From Macrostomum hystrix (lineage: Eukaryota > Platyhelminthes > Macrostomidae): a stretch of DNA of 64,000 bases. The position numbers and the translations under genes were made by a program. Shown here piece after piece: positions 46,901 to 55,139 of this stretch. The stretch covers positions 248,001-312,000 of the forward strand of contig CATNEN010000005.1 of the NCBI GenBank assembly GCA_950097015.1. The letters run 5' to 3'. The notes beneath the pieces were generated by a model, which saw only the letters and a program-made list of their open reading frames with translations, did no database searches and was not told the DNA's origin. The stretch's first letter is position 1. The number at the start of each line of letters is the position of its first letter.

Positions 46901-49900
46901 TCATTACTGATTTGGAAATTAAAAACAGCTGACATAACTTCTCTTAATATAATATAATATAATAACGATAATAAAATATAATGTCAAGTGACAGACTTAC
47001 TGAATCGACTAATTTAAATAGACTAAAATTTGATTTAGACAACGACCAAAAAACAGACATAAAATATTAATAAACACGAAATAGACCTCAATTACCCATT
47101 TAAGCATATAATGACAGATTTCTAGAACCGGACAATACTAAATTAACAATATTCTAACTCTGTCACAAAGAAAATGCTTCGAGAGAGAAAGCGAAAAAAT
47201 CGAAGTTAAAATTTTTTTAGTTTAGAAAATTCTCTACATTATCGGGTTCATACAGGATGTGGCCTATGGCCCACTGCTTGTGAATATTGATTCACACACA
47301 CACGCATCCAGATCTCAAGACTTTTAGCGTAAGCAGAAGAAACAGCAAGACGTGGCATTGGCACGAACAGACTAATAAAGAACATGACGAGTAAATAATT
47401 CGATGCCTGAATATTCAGACAGGAAGTGAGTCGACTACATGCTGTGCAGCTCGCGATTTGATGGATTTATCCTGTTGTTTTTTTCTTATTACTGTTAGAC
47501 GTGTAGAATTAATTAGCTTTATTTAGTTGGATGATGAAAATTGTCGCGTTCTATTAAGCTTTGCTATGAGTCTGTTCACTAGCTGTTACTACAAATAATA
47601 GAGACGACTTTCTGATTGTGTTATTTTGCTATATTCTGATTACTAGTTATGAAATGGAATTTTGCCGGGCCGTCTTTTGGCTATAAATAAGTTTTCGATT
47701 ACCTCTCTGCTTTGCGCATATTTTTGGACCGTCAAATTTTTAATGCATAATAATGCCTTTCTTTCACTTTTTCTCCATCCCCTCTACTTTATCTTCTTTA
47801 TCTACATATCCCTCTTACTAACTCCCACTCCCTCACTTCCTCTCCCTCACCCACTCTCCTTCACTCCCTCTCCCTCACTCCCTGTCCTTCTCTCCCTCAC
47901 TCCCTCTCCCTCACCCACTCTCCTTCACTCCCTCTCCCTCACTCCCTGTCCTTCTCTCCCTCACTCCCTCTCCCTCACCCACTCTCCTTCACTCCCTCTC
48001 CCTCACTCCCTGTCCTTCTCTCCCTCACTCCCTCTCCCTCACCCACTCTCCTTCACTCCCTCTCCCTGTCCTTCACTCCCTCTCCCTCACTCCCTCTCCT
48101 TCTCTCCCTCACTCCCTCTCCCTCACCCACTCTCCTTCACTCCCTCTCCCTCACTCCCTCTCCTTCTCTCCCTCACTCCCTCTCCCTCACCCACTCTCCT
48201 TCACTCCCTCTCCTTCTCTCCCTCACTCCCTCTCCCTCACCCACTCTCCTTCTCTCCCTCACTCCCTCTCCCTCACCCACTCTCCTTCACTCCCGCTCCT
48301 TCTCTCCCTCACTCCCTCTCCCTCACCCACTCTCCTTCACTCCCTCACTCCCTCTCCCTCACTCCCTCTCCTTCTCTCCCTCACTCCCTCTCCCTCACCC
48401 ACTCTCCTTCACTCCCTCTCCTTCACTCCCTCTCCTTCACTCCCTCTCCTTCACTCCCTCTCCTTCACTCCCTCTCCTTCACTCCCTCTCCTTCACTCCC
48501 TCTCCTTCACTCCCTCTCCTTCACTCCCTCTCCTTCACTCCCTCTCCTTCACTCCCTCTCCTTCACTCCCTCTCTAAGCTAAGCTAAACTAATATGTGTG
48601 TTTTTTCGCTAAATTTAAAATACAATATATGATTTAAAATGTACACCTAAATGATAAATTAAAGTACTTCAAATATTCGCGAACCAAATCCTGGAACAGT
48701 AATTGGATTATAAAGCTTTCCCGTCAGATTCGAATCGAAAAATGTAAAAAAATGGTTCGGTTAACATCTGGTTAAAAAAATTATTGCCATCTGGTGGACT
48801 GCTAGTATTTCGGCGAAATGTTGAATATTTATTTTTTCTGCTTCCATTGGTGCCGTCGATTTAAAAAATGATTTTAAAAACCAAGAAGGATTTGTTTTGC
48901 GAAAAATTTGCGATAATATTTGCAGGTTCTTGAGTTCGAATATTAAATCAAGAAAGGAGCCATTAACCTAGCTGTCAGCTGGGGTAGAGATTGGGGAGTG
49001 TCTAACAGTCTTCCCAGTACAGGGACTTAACATTAGAACTAACCATTTTTGTGCTGCACCCGAACGGAACAACGCAAGCACACGAAACCCAAGAACACGG
49101 ACCAACTTTTTGTTGCGCATCTTCTGAATCAAGAATCATGTCGCCAGCTCTTCAGACCGTCGAGATATTCAATGGCTCTGGCCGAAGGTCTGCGCCTCAG
49201 TGCGGCCTTGCCAGGCCTTCAAAATTTATCAGCATGTCACCCGAATGTGCTTGAATCATCTCCGTCTTCGGTGGTCACCTATACCTTTATCTAGACAGAT
49301 TTGGTTGACCTTCAAGGGCTACAACAGTTGGCCACAATGGACACCGTGACGCGAATTTCTCCAATTTCACTGATGAAGCCTAAATATTAGGCGCAGCTCA
49401 ACCACAGTACACCATCGACTAGTCTGAAAATAATTTCAAGGGGAGTAAATCCCTTGGTATAACAACGGGTGGCAAAATGGCTTGGTAGTCCTACTGTTAA
49501 ATGCTGTACATCTGGCTCCTCACTTAATCCGCATGAAAAACTCTTTCTAATTCTCCAGTGACGCAGTACATGCTAGCCCTCGGCGACAGCCGAGGCGTCG
49601 GCGGAAGCGGCGGTAGCGGTGGTCGCGACGATCTAATGCTGATTGACTTCAGCCGGCACTCGGCCATAGAATCATTCGATCTCAGTAGGGCCAGATGGCG
49701 TCAATTATTGTCGGCCGCTGAGACTGACTCAAACTCGGACCAGCAGCTCAACGGTCAGGAGCGCACCAGGACTGTCTGTCTGGTGTCCGAGCAGCAGGAA
49801 CTGGAACCCGGTCGGCTGTTTGTTCAACGCAGCGCCACAGTCAGTCGGACTGTGCGTCAGCCTGGCGGCGTCACCGCGGCATCTCCGTCGTCTGCTTCCG

Positions 49901-52900
49901 CTGCCTCGTCGACGACAGCGTCTGTCGCCGTTGAAACTGTACTGCCGCCTCATTGTCAGGAGGATCTGTGCGATCTATTAGTTTGGGACACTGCCAACGC
50001 TAATCACGCTACTAATAGTAGTAGCGGCGGTGGCGACGATTGCATTCTGGTTAGAGGCGGCCCGCTGGACGCCCTGCTAGTATACGCCTGCCTGCCAGGC
50101 AACGATAGGCCGCATATTCTGTTCTGCGAGAGTTTCGCTGCCACATTTCCCTGCTTCGCTAAGCCGACCGACTTGCTAACTAAGATTGTGGAACGCTGCT
50201 TGCATTTTAAGGTGATGCTGACAAAAATATATATTTTTAGTTTCGAAAGTAAACCAAGCTTTATCATTTCTAATAAGTATTTAGGATTTACCTTTTGGAG
50301 TCTAGAACTCCGATTTTTAATTAGTTCATGGATAGTCGAAAGTTTACAAAAGGTGGTTAAGAGCCTTCTGGAATTCCCTATGCAGGTCATGATGATTTGG
50401 CATTTCCCAACGAGTATTTTGAGGAGTCGATATTTCCCGATGAGTATTTTTAGAGTTCTGGAATTCCGAATAAGCATTTATAAGATTCGGAAATTCCCAA
50501 TCGGTATATTAAGAATTTTGGAATTTCCAACAATTATTTTAAGAAATTCGGAATTTCCAACGAGTTCCGAGCTTGAAAAAATGTTACAAAAAAATATTTT
50601 TTATCGGAAATTTCCTATGAGTATTTTTGGATTTGGGAATTCCCAACGTCTATTTTTAGGATTTGGGAATTCCCCCATTGTCTTTATTATTGTAGATTAG
50701 TGAAGAACTTCTTAAAGAAACTCTTGTATCATTTTATAAAAGTGGTTTAATTGTCTATGGTCCAAACCTTCAACGCACCAATCTGCGCGCAGACCAAAGG
50801 CAACAAGGAGACACTGTGGAAGTCCTCATTCGCCTTTCTCATTCGAGTACTGGACGAGTCTACTCAGCAGGATCGCCAGCGCCGGCTTAACAACAATGAA
50901 ACTGGCGAGTCCAGCGTTGAAAACACCTCAGCTAGACTCATGAATCAGCTGGCGTTATTGAAACAGCGTCTGTTAGCCGACGGAAATTTGGCCGAGGTGC
51001 AGATACTTGGCAGCGCTCTGCACTGTCTAAGCGAAGAAGTCGACCAACAGACGATGTCAATTCCAAGCGCGCCTGCTGCTGCTGCTGATTCTGGCTTATC
51101 ACTGCGGCGGCGAAGTATATTAGAATTCGGACCGAAACAAGTGGCGGAGCAAATCACACTTTTGGATGCTCAACTGTATCGCCGGATCGACATACAGGTG
51201 AGAATAAAATTTTGAAGTGACTAGGATGAGATTTTGAAGAAGTTTGAATATGATTTGAGATGACTAAAATGAGTTTTAGAAGTAGCTTGGATGACATTTT
51301 GAAGTAACTAAGGATGAGATTTTGGAGTAACTATAGGGTGAGATTTTGAAGTAGCTAGGGTGAGATTTTGAAGTAGCTAGGGTGAGATTTTTAAGTAGCT
51401 AGGGTGAGATTTTGAAGTAGCTAGGGTGAGATTTTGAAGTAACTAGGGTGAGATTTTGAAGTAACTAGGTGTGGTTTTCAGCGTGTTTACATGTAAAATA
51501 AACTTCTTTAAAGTGTATTATTTGAATTTGTGATTCAAAAGTCTATTTCACTTTTTACCGACCGTCCCCCCGCCTCCGTCTCATTGCTCAGGAGTATTTA
51601 GCCTTCGTCCGTGCGCGATCCGGCGAACAATTCGCCAATCTGCAGGCGTTTATCAATTTCTTCAATCGGCTTGGCTTCTGGGTGAAGACCCTCATACTGG
51701 GCCGGCCCAGCGACAGGATGCGCGACAGGCAGCGCCAAATGAGCTTCTTCTGCAAAGTGGCCGAAGAATTACGCAGACATCACAATTTCAATTCGCATCT
51801 GGCTATTGTGCTGTGCTTAGTTAGCCTAGACCGACTGCCATGGCCTGGTACGCTTCAGTTTTTTCATTTATTTTGTCAAGTACGCGAGTACTTATTTAAG
51901 TACGCGAGTACTCAATAAAGTATGCGAGTACTTATTCAAGTACGCAAGTACTTAATCAAGTATGCGAGTACTTCCGTTTTCGCTCCTCAGGTCGCTCGGT
52001 GCGCCGCAAATTAAAAGACTTTACAAGCCGTTTGGCCAATCAGTCCGCGTTCGCCCGCGAATATTTTCGCAACATGAGCACCACTGAACCGCCTCTGGTG
52101 CCTCACGTTGGTGAAGTTTTGAAATACCTAACCAGGATACACGAGGGCGTCATTGGCAACGACGAGATTCGCCAATTGCCAGCTAATTATCCGGTTGAGA
52201 GGGCCAAGTCGATCGGCCCAGTGATCAACTATTGGAAGTACTGGATGTCATTCAACTGCCTGGACTTTTGCATCAAGTTCAAGCGATACTCTGCAAACTC
52301 GATGTGAGTTGATCTGTCTCATTCCCTGCCCTCTCACCCTGAGCCTTCAGTGACACACCATACCCTCTCACCCTGAGCCTTCAGTGACACACCCTACCCT
52401 CTCACCCTGAACCTTCAGTGACACACCATACCCTCTCACCCTGAACCTTCAGTGACACATCCTACCCTCTCACCCTGAGCCTTCAGTGACACATCCTACC
52501 CTCTCACCCTGAGCCTTCAGTGACACATCCTACCCTCTCACCCTGAGCCTTCAGTGACACATCCTACCCTCTCACCCTGAGCCTTCAGTGACACATCCTA
52601 CCCTCTCACCCTGAGCCTTCAGTGACACATCCTACCCTCTCACCCTGAGCCTTCAGTGACACATCCTACCCTCTCACCCTGAGCCTTCAGTGACACATCC
52701 TACCCTCTCACCCTGAGCCTTCAGTGACACATCCTACCCTCTCACCCTGAGCCTTCAGTGACACATCCTACCCTCTCACCCTGAGCCTTCAGTGACACAT
52801 CCTACCCTCTCACCCTGAGCCTTCAGTAGCACATCCTACCCTCCCAACCTGAACCTTCAGTAAGTCACCCTACCCTCTCACCCTGAACCTTCAGTGACAC

Positions 52901-53396
52901 CCTACCCTCTCATCCTGAACCTTCAGTGACACACCCTACCCTCTCACCCTGAACCTTCAGTGACACATCCTACCCTCTCATCCTGAACCTTCAGTGACCC
53001 GCCCTACCCTCTCACCTGAACCTTCAGTAGCACATCCTACCCTCCCAACCTGAACCTTCAGTAGCACATCCTACCCTCCCAACCTGAACCTTCAGTAAGT
53101 CACCCTACCCTCCCACCCTGAACCTTCAGTAAGTCACCCTACCCTCCCAACCTGAACCTTCAGTAAGTCACCCTACCCTCCCACCCTGAACCTTCAGTGA
53201 CACATCTATGCCACACTGAATACTTATGGATTGCTAATCTATGCCACCTTCTTTCCACCTAAACAGGTACTACGACTTTCAGAGAAATGAGGAAATTCTA
53301 GCCAGCATTGACAATTTCAGTCAGTCGCTAGACGAATCTCAGCTAGCAGATTTGGATACAGAAATTCGACACAAATACAGCCATAGGCCGAAATAG
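34938..53396 (+). CDS. RAPGEF1: C3G/RapGEF1-like guanine nucleotide exchange factor (ten exons)
   Basis: Activates Rap-type small GTPases at the membrane in adhesion signalling (family knowledge). Exons 34938-34994, 35286-35464, 37383-37590, 42531-42577, 43437-44032, 49559-50211, 50793-51197, 51592-51847, 51991-52303 and 53267-53396 total 2844 bp, exactly 948 codons, with phase kept at all nine junctions. Order: helical N-terminus (LLSSANASLASLCCWLDRR resembles the C3G N-terminal helices), Ser/Ala-rich middle, RasGEF-N motif (LVRGGPLDALLVYA, ILFCESFAATFPCFAKPTDL), then the CDC25 catalytic domain (VAEQITLLDAQLYRRID, NFNSHLAIVLCLVSLDRL, PLVPHVGEVLKYLT). The PPxLPxK Crk-binding motifs of C3G are not seen. 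Almost every intron contains a different minisatellite. Confidence 0.87.
35286..35464 (+). CDS. RAPGEF1: C3G-like exon 2
   Basis: Acceptor GATCTATTTAG; 59 codons plus two bases. Helical, e.g. LERHCNAILATVTYLKRVCL and SEMTSAVRRLCQDLYK. Donor AAA|GTGAGC. Too short to stand out as an ORF; supported by phase and by its clean edges. Confidence 0.75.
35548..35745 (+). repeat. SINE family A copy in C3G intron 2
   Basis: GAGTGTCGGACTCGCGACTT, box-B-like GGGAGTTCGATTCCTG, AGCAAGACACTCAACTCTGC and tail CCCCAGTCCATGGACTGAAC. One of the better preserved copies. Confidence 0.8.
36010..36156 (-). repeat. SINE family A copy, inverted, in C3G intron 2
   Basis: CAGCTGGGTGAACTCAGGCA, ATGCAGAGTTAAGTGTCTTG, then the head inverted (CCTAACCACTAGGCTAAAAC). 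With the 35.55 kb copy it forms an inverted pair about 270 bp apart. Confidence 0.8.
36770..37300. repeat. 45-bp minisatellite in C3G intron 2
   Basis: About nine good units with AATCCCATTCAGGGATTCTC and AAAGACCCTTTTTCCCAGAT, decaying toward 37300. It ends about 80 bp before the acceptor. Plus-strand ORFs of 187-189 aa here are repeat read-outs. Confidence 0.93.
37383..37590 (+). CDS. RAPGEF1: C3G-like exon 3
   Basis: Acceptor CCATTTCACAG; encodes QSGQFEALLSSANASLASLC then CWLDRRLAFARQ, similar in pattern to SALSSCYSRVYQSLANLIRW of human C3G. Ends GACAAAATTTCG|GTAAGT in phase 0. Confidence 0.78.
37690..38155. repeat. 32-bp minisatellite in C3G intron 3
   Basis: Unit with CAGATTGGAAATCTCCCCTA and TCACAGATTCCT, about 14 copies, beginning 100 bp after the donor at 37591. 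Confidence 0.92.
38156..39080. other. C3G intron 3 spacer
   Basis: AT-rich unique-looking DNA between two arrays; no feature seen. Confidence 0.4.
39080..39955. repeat. 23-bp minisatellite in C3G intron 3
   Basis: Unit AATCCCACCCTTCAGCCTAC plus ATC, about 38 copies with CATCC/GTCTA variants arranged in repeating blocks. The 313-aa ORF across it (INPTLQPTSIPPFSLHQSHP) is not a gene. Confidence 0.95.
40425..41930. repeat. 34-bp minisatellite with higher-order structure in C3G intron 3
   Basis: Unit with TCACCCTTATGTATCTAGCT and TCTCACCCTCTATC, about 44 copies. A block with GGCTTCTCACCCTACATTGC recurs near 40932, 41204 and 41476, i.e. every 272 bp or eight units. Confidence 0.93.
41931..42530. 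other. C3G intron 3 end
   Basis: Pyrimidine-rich unique DNA. A CTG run at 42299-42313 behind GATGAAGCAG could be a skipped exon (42290-42370), but no strong donor supports it. Confidence 0.35.
42531..42577 (+). CDS. RAPGEF1: C3G-like exon 4 (micro-exon)
   Basis: 47 bp after a strong acceptor CCCCTTTTTTCGCAG; encodes DIIDACRCPTRIESD plus two bases. Donor TG|GTTTGT is weak beyond GT, but the phase fits both neighbours exactly. Confidence 0.6.
42690..43230. repeat. 23-bp G/T-rich minisatellite in C3G intron 4
   Basis: Unit GGGTTTAGGATTGGGATTTT plus ATT, alternating with a longer form containing GTGTTTAGGTTAGGATTGGG. About 20 copies; G-tracts fall on the sense strand. Confidence 0.92.
43286..43370 (-). 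repeat. SINE family A tail fragment in C3G intron 4
   Basis: GCTGCGTACAGCTGTTCAGT then CCATGGACTGGAGGG matches the tail end of the 541 and 46103 copies. Confidence 0.65.
43437..44032 (+). CDS. RAPGEF1: C3G-like exon 5: Ser/Ala-rich middle region
   Basis: Acceptor ACCTATTCCAG; begins RQRLRSSLPSELDCGGDFY. Contains Ser runs, an acidic TQTEEEITEELVKVDGVLYK segment, a basic KRRVLRRRRQKVVR cluster and a poly-Ala run. Donor TTGG|GTGAGT. The ATG at 43420 lies in the intron under this model. Confidence 0.8.
44040..44340. repeat. 23-bp minisatellite at the start of C3G intron 5
   Basis: Unit TGGTTTCTTAGAATGTTTCT plus AAA, about 13 copies, beginning within ten bases of the donor at 44033. Confidence 0.93.
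44340..45610. repeat. 35-bp minisatellite in C3G intron 5
   Basis: Unit with GATTAGGGTGAGATTTTGAG and AAACTGCCAACCGAT, about 36 copies with TCTGC/ACTGC variants. The stretch TAGGGTGAGATTTTGA is identical to the core of the intron 7 array. Confidence 0.95.
45611..46102. other. C3G intron 5 AT-rich spacer
   Basis: No repeats or splice-flanked ORFs seen; a 68-aa frame at 45816-46022 has no support. Confidence 0.4.
46103..46262 (-). repeat. SINE family A copy in C3G intron 5
   Basis: ATTGCGCGGCGCATCTGAAG, GACTGTTCAGTCCATGGACT, CCCAGCTGATGCTGGTACCC, then AAGTGTCTGGC where it breaks off. It abuts a SINE B copy, giving a composite. Confidence 0.78.
46264..46517 (-). repeat. SINE family B copy in C3G intron 5
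   Basis: Reverse complement of the 59.0 kb copy: CACACAGGTGTGTACAACTG, GGCAGTGTACACTCTCACTG, AAGCCTTCTCCGC-like and GCGCGAGAGGCAGACGCGTT. Small ORFs on both strands are element sequence. Confidence 0.78.
46518..47800. other. C3G intron 5 spacer
   Basis: AT-rich with a (GT)n run near 46872 and an ATAATATAAT run near 46950. No gene supported. Confidence 0.4.
47815..48575. repeat. CTCCCTCAC-type compound minisatellite in C3G intron 5
   Basis: Short pyrimidine units (TCCCTCACTCC, CACCCACTCTCCTTCACTCC) in larger repeating blocks, simplifying to CTCCTTCACTCC tandem copies at 48400-48570. The 306-aa ORF over it is not a gene. Confidence 0.93.
48576..49026. other. C3G intron 5 spacer
   Basis: Unique-looking AT-rich DNA; nothing recognised. 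Confidence 0.4.
49027..49500 (+). mobile_element. MITE family 3, copy 3
   Basis: Left end TTAACATTAGAACTA, right end GTAGTCCTACTGTTAA at 49500. The body matches the 13.3 kb copy (CGGAACAACGCAAGCACACG, GTGACGCGAATTTCTCCAAT) with two internal deletions. It ends 58 bp before the acceptor of exon 6. Confidence 0.8.
49559..50211 (+). CDS. RAPGEF1: C3G-like exon 6: start of RasGEF-N region
   Basis: Acceptor CTAATTCTCCAG. DDLMLIDFSRHSAIESFDLS resembles the ELSLIDHNEIMSR segment before the REM domain, then LVRGGPLDALLVYACLPGND and the TDLLTKIVERCLHFK helix. Donor AAG|GTGATG. The ORF beyond 50211 (VMLTKIYIFSF...) is intron read-through. Confidence 0.85.
50370..50690. repeat. decayed tandem repeat in C3G intron 6
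   Basis: Poorly conserved units of roughly 24-28 bp with GGAATTCCCAACGAGTATTT-like cores (for example near 50400, 50460, 50520, 50640). It appears to be an old array of the same sort as in the other introns. Confidence 0.65.
50793..51197 (+). CDS. RAPGEF1: C3G-like exon 7: REM to CDC25 linker
   Basis: The acceptor is ATCTGCGCGCAG, chosen because an in-frame TAA at 50748 and phase 0 exclude an earlier start. Encodes KSSFAFLIRVLDES (human: NTFFVLVRVVDEL), a helix rich in Leu/Gln and VAEQITLLDAQLYRRIDIQ, the start of CDC25. Donor CAG|GTGAGA. Confidence 0.83.
51198..51475. repeat. 22-bp minisatellite at the donor of C3G intron 7
   Basis: Unit GTGAGATTTTGAAGTAGCTA plus GG, about ten copies. The intron's own donor, CAG|GTGAGAATAAAATTTTGAAG, reads as a first, slightly altered unit. 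Confidence 0.9.
51592..51847 (+). CDS. RAPGEF1: C3G-like exon 8: CDC25 domain
   Basis: Acceptor TCATTGCTCAG. EYLAFVRARS, NLQAFINFFNRLGFWVKTLI (human: NLTQFTEHFNNMSYWVRSII), KVAEELRRHHNFNSHLAIVL. Donor CCTG|GTACGC. Confidence 0.9.
51870..51985. repeat. about 20-bp palindromic repeat filling C3G intron 8
   Basis: Five to six copies of AAGTACGCGAGTACTT-type units (arms AAGTAC/GTACTT, loop GCGA) in a 143-bp intron. Each unit could form a short hairpin. Confidence 0.85.
51991..52303 (+). CDS. RAPGEF1: C3G-like exon 9: CDC25 domain, catalytic hairpin side
   Basis: Acceptor CGCTCCTCAG. KDFTSRLANQSAFAREYFRN, EPPLVPHVGEVLKYLTRIHE (human: EPPCIPYLGLILQDLTFVH), SFNCLDFCIKF. Donor TCGAT|GTGAGT. Confidence 0.9.
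52320..53205. repeat. 34-bp minisatellite filling C3G intron 9
   Basis: Unit with CCTACCCTCTCACCCTGAGC and CTTCAGTGACACAT, about 26 copies, with AAGTCACC and AGCACATC variants late in the array. It spans most of the 963-bp intron. Confidence 0.95.
53205..53250. repeat. stray unit of the 33-bp intergenic array inside C3G intron 9
   Basis: CTATGCCACACTGAATACTT then ATGGATTGCTAATCTATGCC is 1.3 units of the array at 53.8-54.6 kb, lying some 20 bp before the final acceptor. Confidence 0.85.
53267..53396 (+). CDS. RAPGEF1: C3G-like exon 10: end of CDC25 domain
   Basis: Acceptor CACCTAAACAG. YYDFQRNEEILASIDNFSQS (human: HYDMRRNDDIINFFNDFSD), then LDTEIRHKYSHRPK and TAG at 53394-53396. Confidence 0.9.
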
Positions 53397-53789
53397 TTGT
53401 TGGTCAGTTGACTAGTTATAACTTAAAAAACTTTTTATACCTTTTTACAAGCTTTTTGCCACTTATTTTGTTATTTTCTTTAGTTTTGCAATAAATTATT
53501 TTATTAGTGACAAAAATCTCTAATTTTGACCCTTATAATTAGAATTATAATTTTTTAATTAGATACTACTCTACCTTTGTGCGTTCTGTAAGTAGTATAT
53601 TCAGAGTTCTTTTATATGAACAGTTTTTTGTTTTAGCGAATTCTTACAAGAACTCTAAATGTTCTTTAGCATTTGTTTTTTTTCAAGTTACATTGTCATT
53701 GTTCCTTTTGCCGCATGTATGGAATCTCATTGTCCGATTATTTTAATTAATTTATTTTATTTTATAAACTTTGTCACATTGACCCACGC

Positions 53790-54642
53790 TGAATATTTAT
53801 GGATTGCTAATCTATGCCACACTGAATAGTTATGGATTGCTAATCTATGCCACACTGAATAGTTATGGATTGCTAATCTATACCACACTGAATAGTTATG
53901 GATTGCTAATCTATACCACACTGAATAGTTATGGATTGCTAATCTATACCACACTGAATAGTTATGGATTGCTAATCTATACCACACTGAATAGTTATGG
54001 ATTGCTAATCTATACCACACTGAATAGTTATGGATTGCTAATCTATACCACACTGAATAGTTATGGATTGCTAATCTATACCACACTGAATAGTTATGGA
54101 TTGCTAATCTATACCACACTGAATAGTTATGGATTGCTAATCTATACCACACTGAATAGTTATGGATTGCTAATCTATACCACACTGAATAGTTATGGAT
54201 TGCTAATCTATACCACACTGAATAGTTATGGATTGCTAATCTATACCACACTGAATAGTTATGGATTGCTAATCTATACCACACTGAATAGTTATGGATT
54301 GCTAATCTATACCACACTGAATAGTTATGGATTGCTAATCTATACCACACTGAATAGTTATGGATTGCTAATCTATACCACACTGAATAGTTATGGATTG
54401 CTAATCTATACCACACTGAATAGTTATGGATTGCTAATCTATACCACACTGAATAGTTATGGATTGCTAATCTATACCACACTGAATAGTTATGGATTGC
54501 TAATCTATACCACACTGAATAGTTATGGATTGCTAATCTATACCACACTGAATAGTTATGGATTGCTAATCTATACCACACTGAATAGTTATGGATTGCT
54601 AATCTATACCACACTGAATAGTTATGGATTGCTAATCTATAC
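53790..54642. repeat. 33-bp minisatellite downstream of the C3G-like gene
   Basis: About 25 units with TGGATTGCTAATCTATACCA and CACTGAATAGTTA, almost identical to one another. The first two carry ATGCC instead of ATACC. The 33-bp period keeps frames open on both strands (ORFs of 285 and 288 aa), which are not genes. Confidence 0.96.
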
Positions 54643-55135
54643 CTCTCAATTTAATGTGAATTTGTTCTAAAAAAATTTTTGTTTGATTGTCAAATATTAA
54701 CCATTTTGTCATTTTTTCATTTGATTGCTTGTTTCGATGGCTAATAGATGCTATTCGTTAGCTTGACTTTGTGTTTCATTAAAAATGTTTTGTAAATGAG
54801 TCTGTATTAAAAAGTTTGCAATAAAAAATTCTTTTTGTTGCCATTTTTTAAAGTACACATGTTGGCTGCAACGCATTCAACACCTTGTTGATTTTTTATG
54901 CCTCAGTTCTTGTCAAAGTATATTAATTTAAACAGACATGGCTTAAATGCTGTCAATATTAAAATTTAAATTATATTAGCTAACACAGTTATTATACCCT
55001 TCGCGTGAGTTTATGAGCATTAATTTGCAATCATTGCACTTTGAGCTGTACTTCTATTTCAGAAATTTTTTGTCTTTGAACAAGTTTTCCTGGGAAAAAA
55101 AATTGTTCTATTTTCTCGAGGAATCTAAATGTAAA
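54643..55135. other. AT-rich intergenic DNA
   Basis: No gene or repeat recognised. Confidence 0.4.
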
Positions 55136-55139
55136 TTAA

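Noticed and set aside
47662-48582. 306-aa Ser/Pro/Leu-rich ORF
   Set aside because: It is a pyrimidine minisatellite inside C3G intron 5, with no splice support.
49370-49400. Hammerhead-like CTGATGA with a GCCTAAATATTAGGC stem in a MITE
   Set aside because: The GAAA after stem II is missing, and the other copies have CTGATCGA.
50212-50700. C-terminal extension of the 49.6 kb ORF
   Set aside because: A GTGATG donor at 50212 joins in phase to the exon at 50793 and restores the RasGEF-N to CDC25 order; the extension is AT-rich intron.
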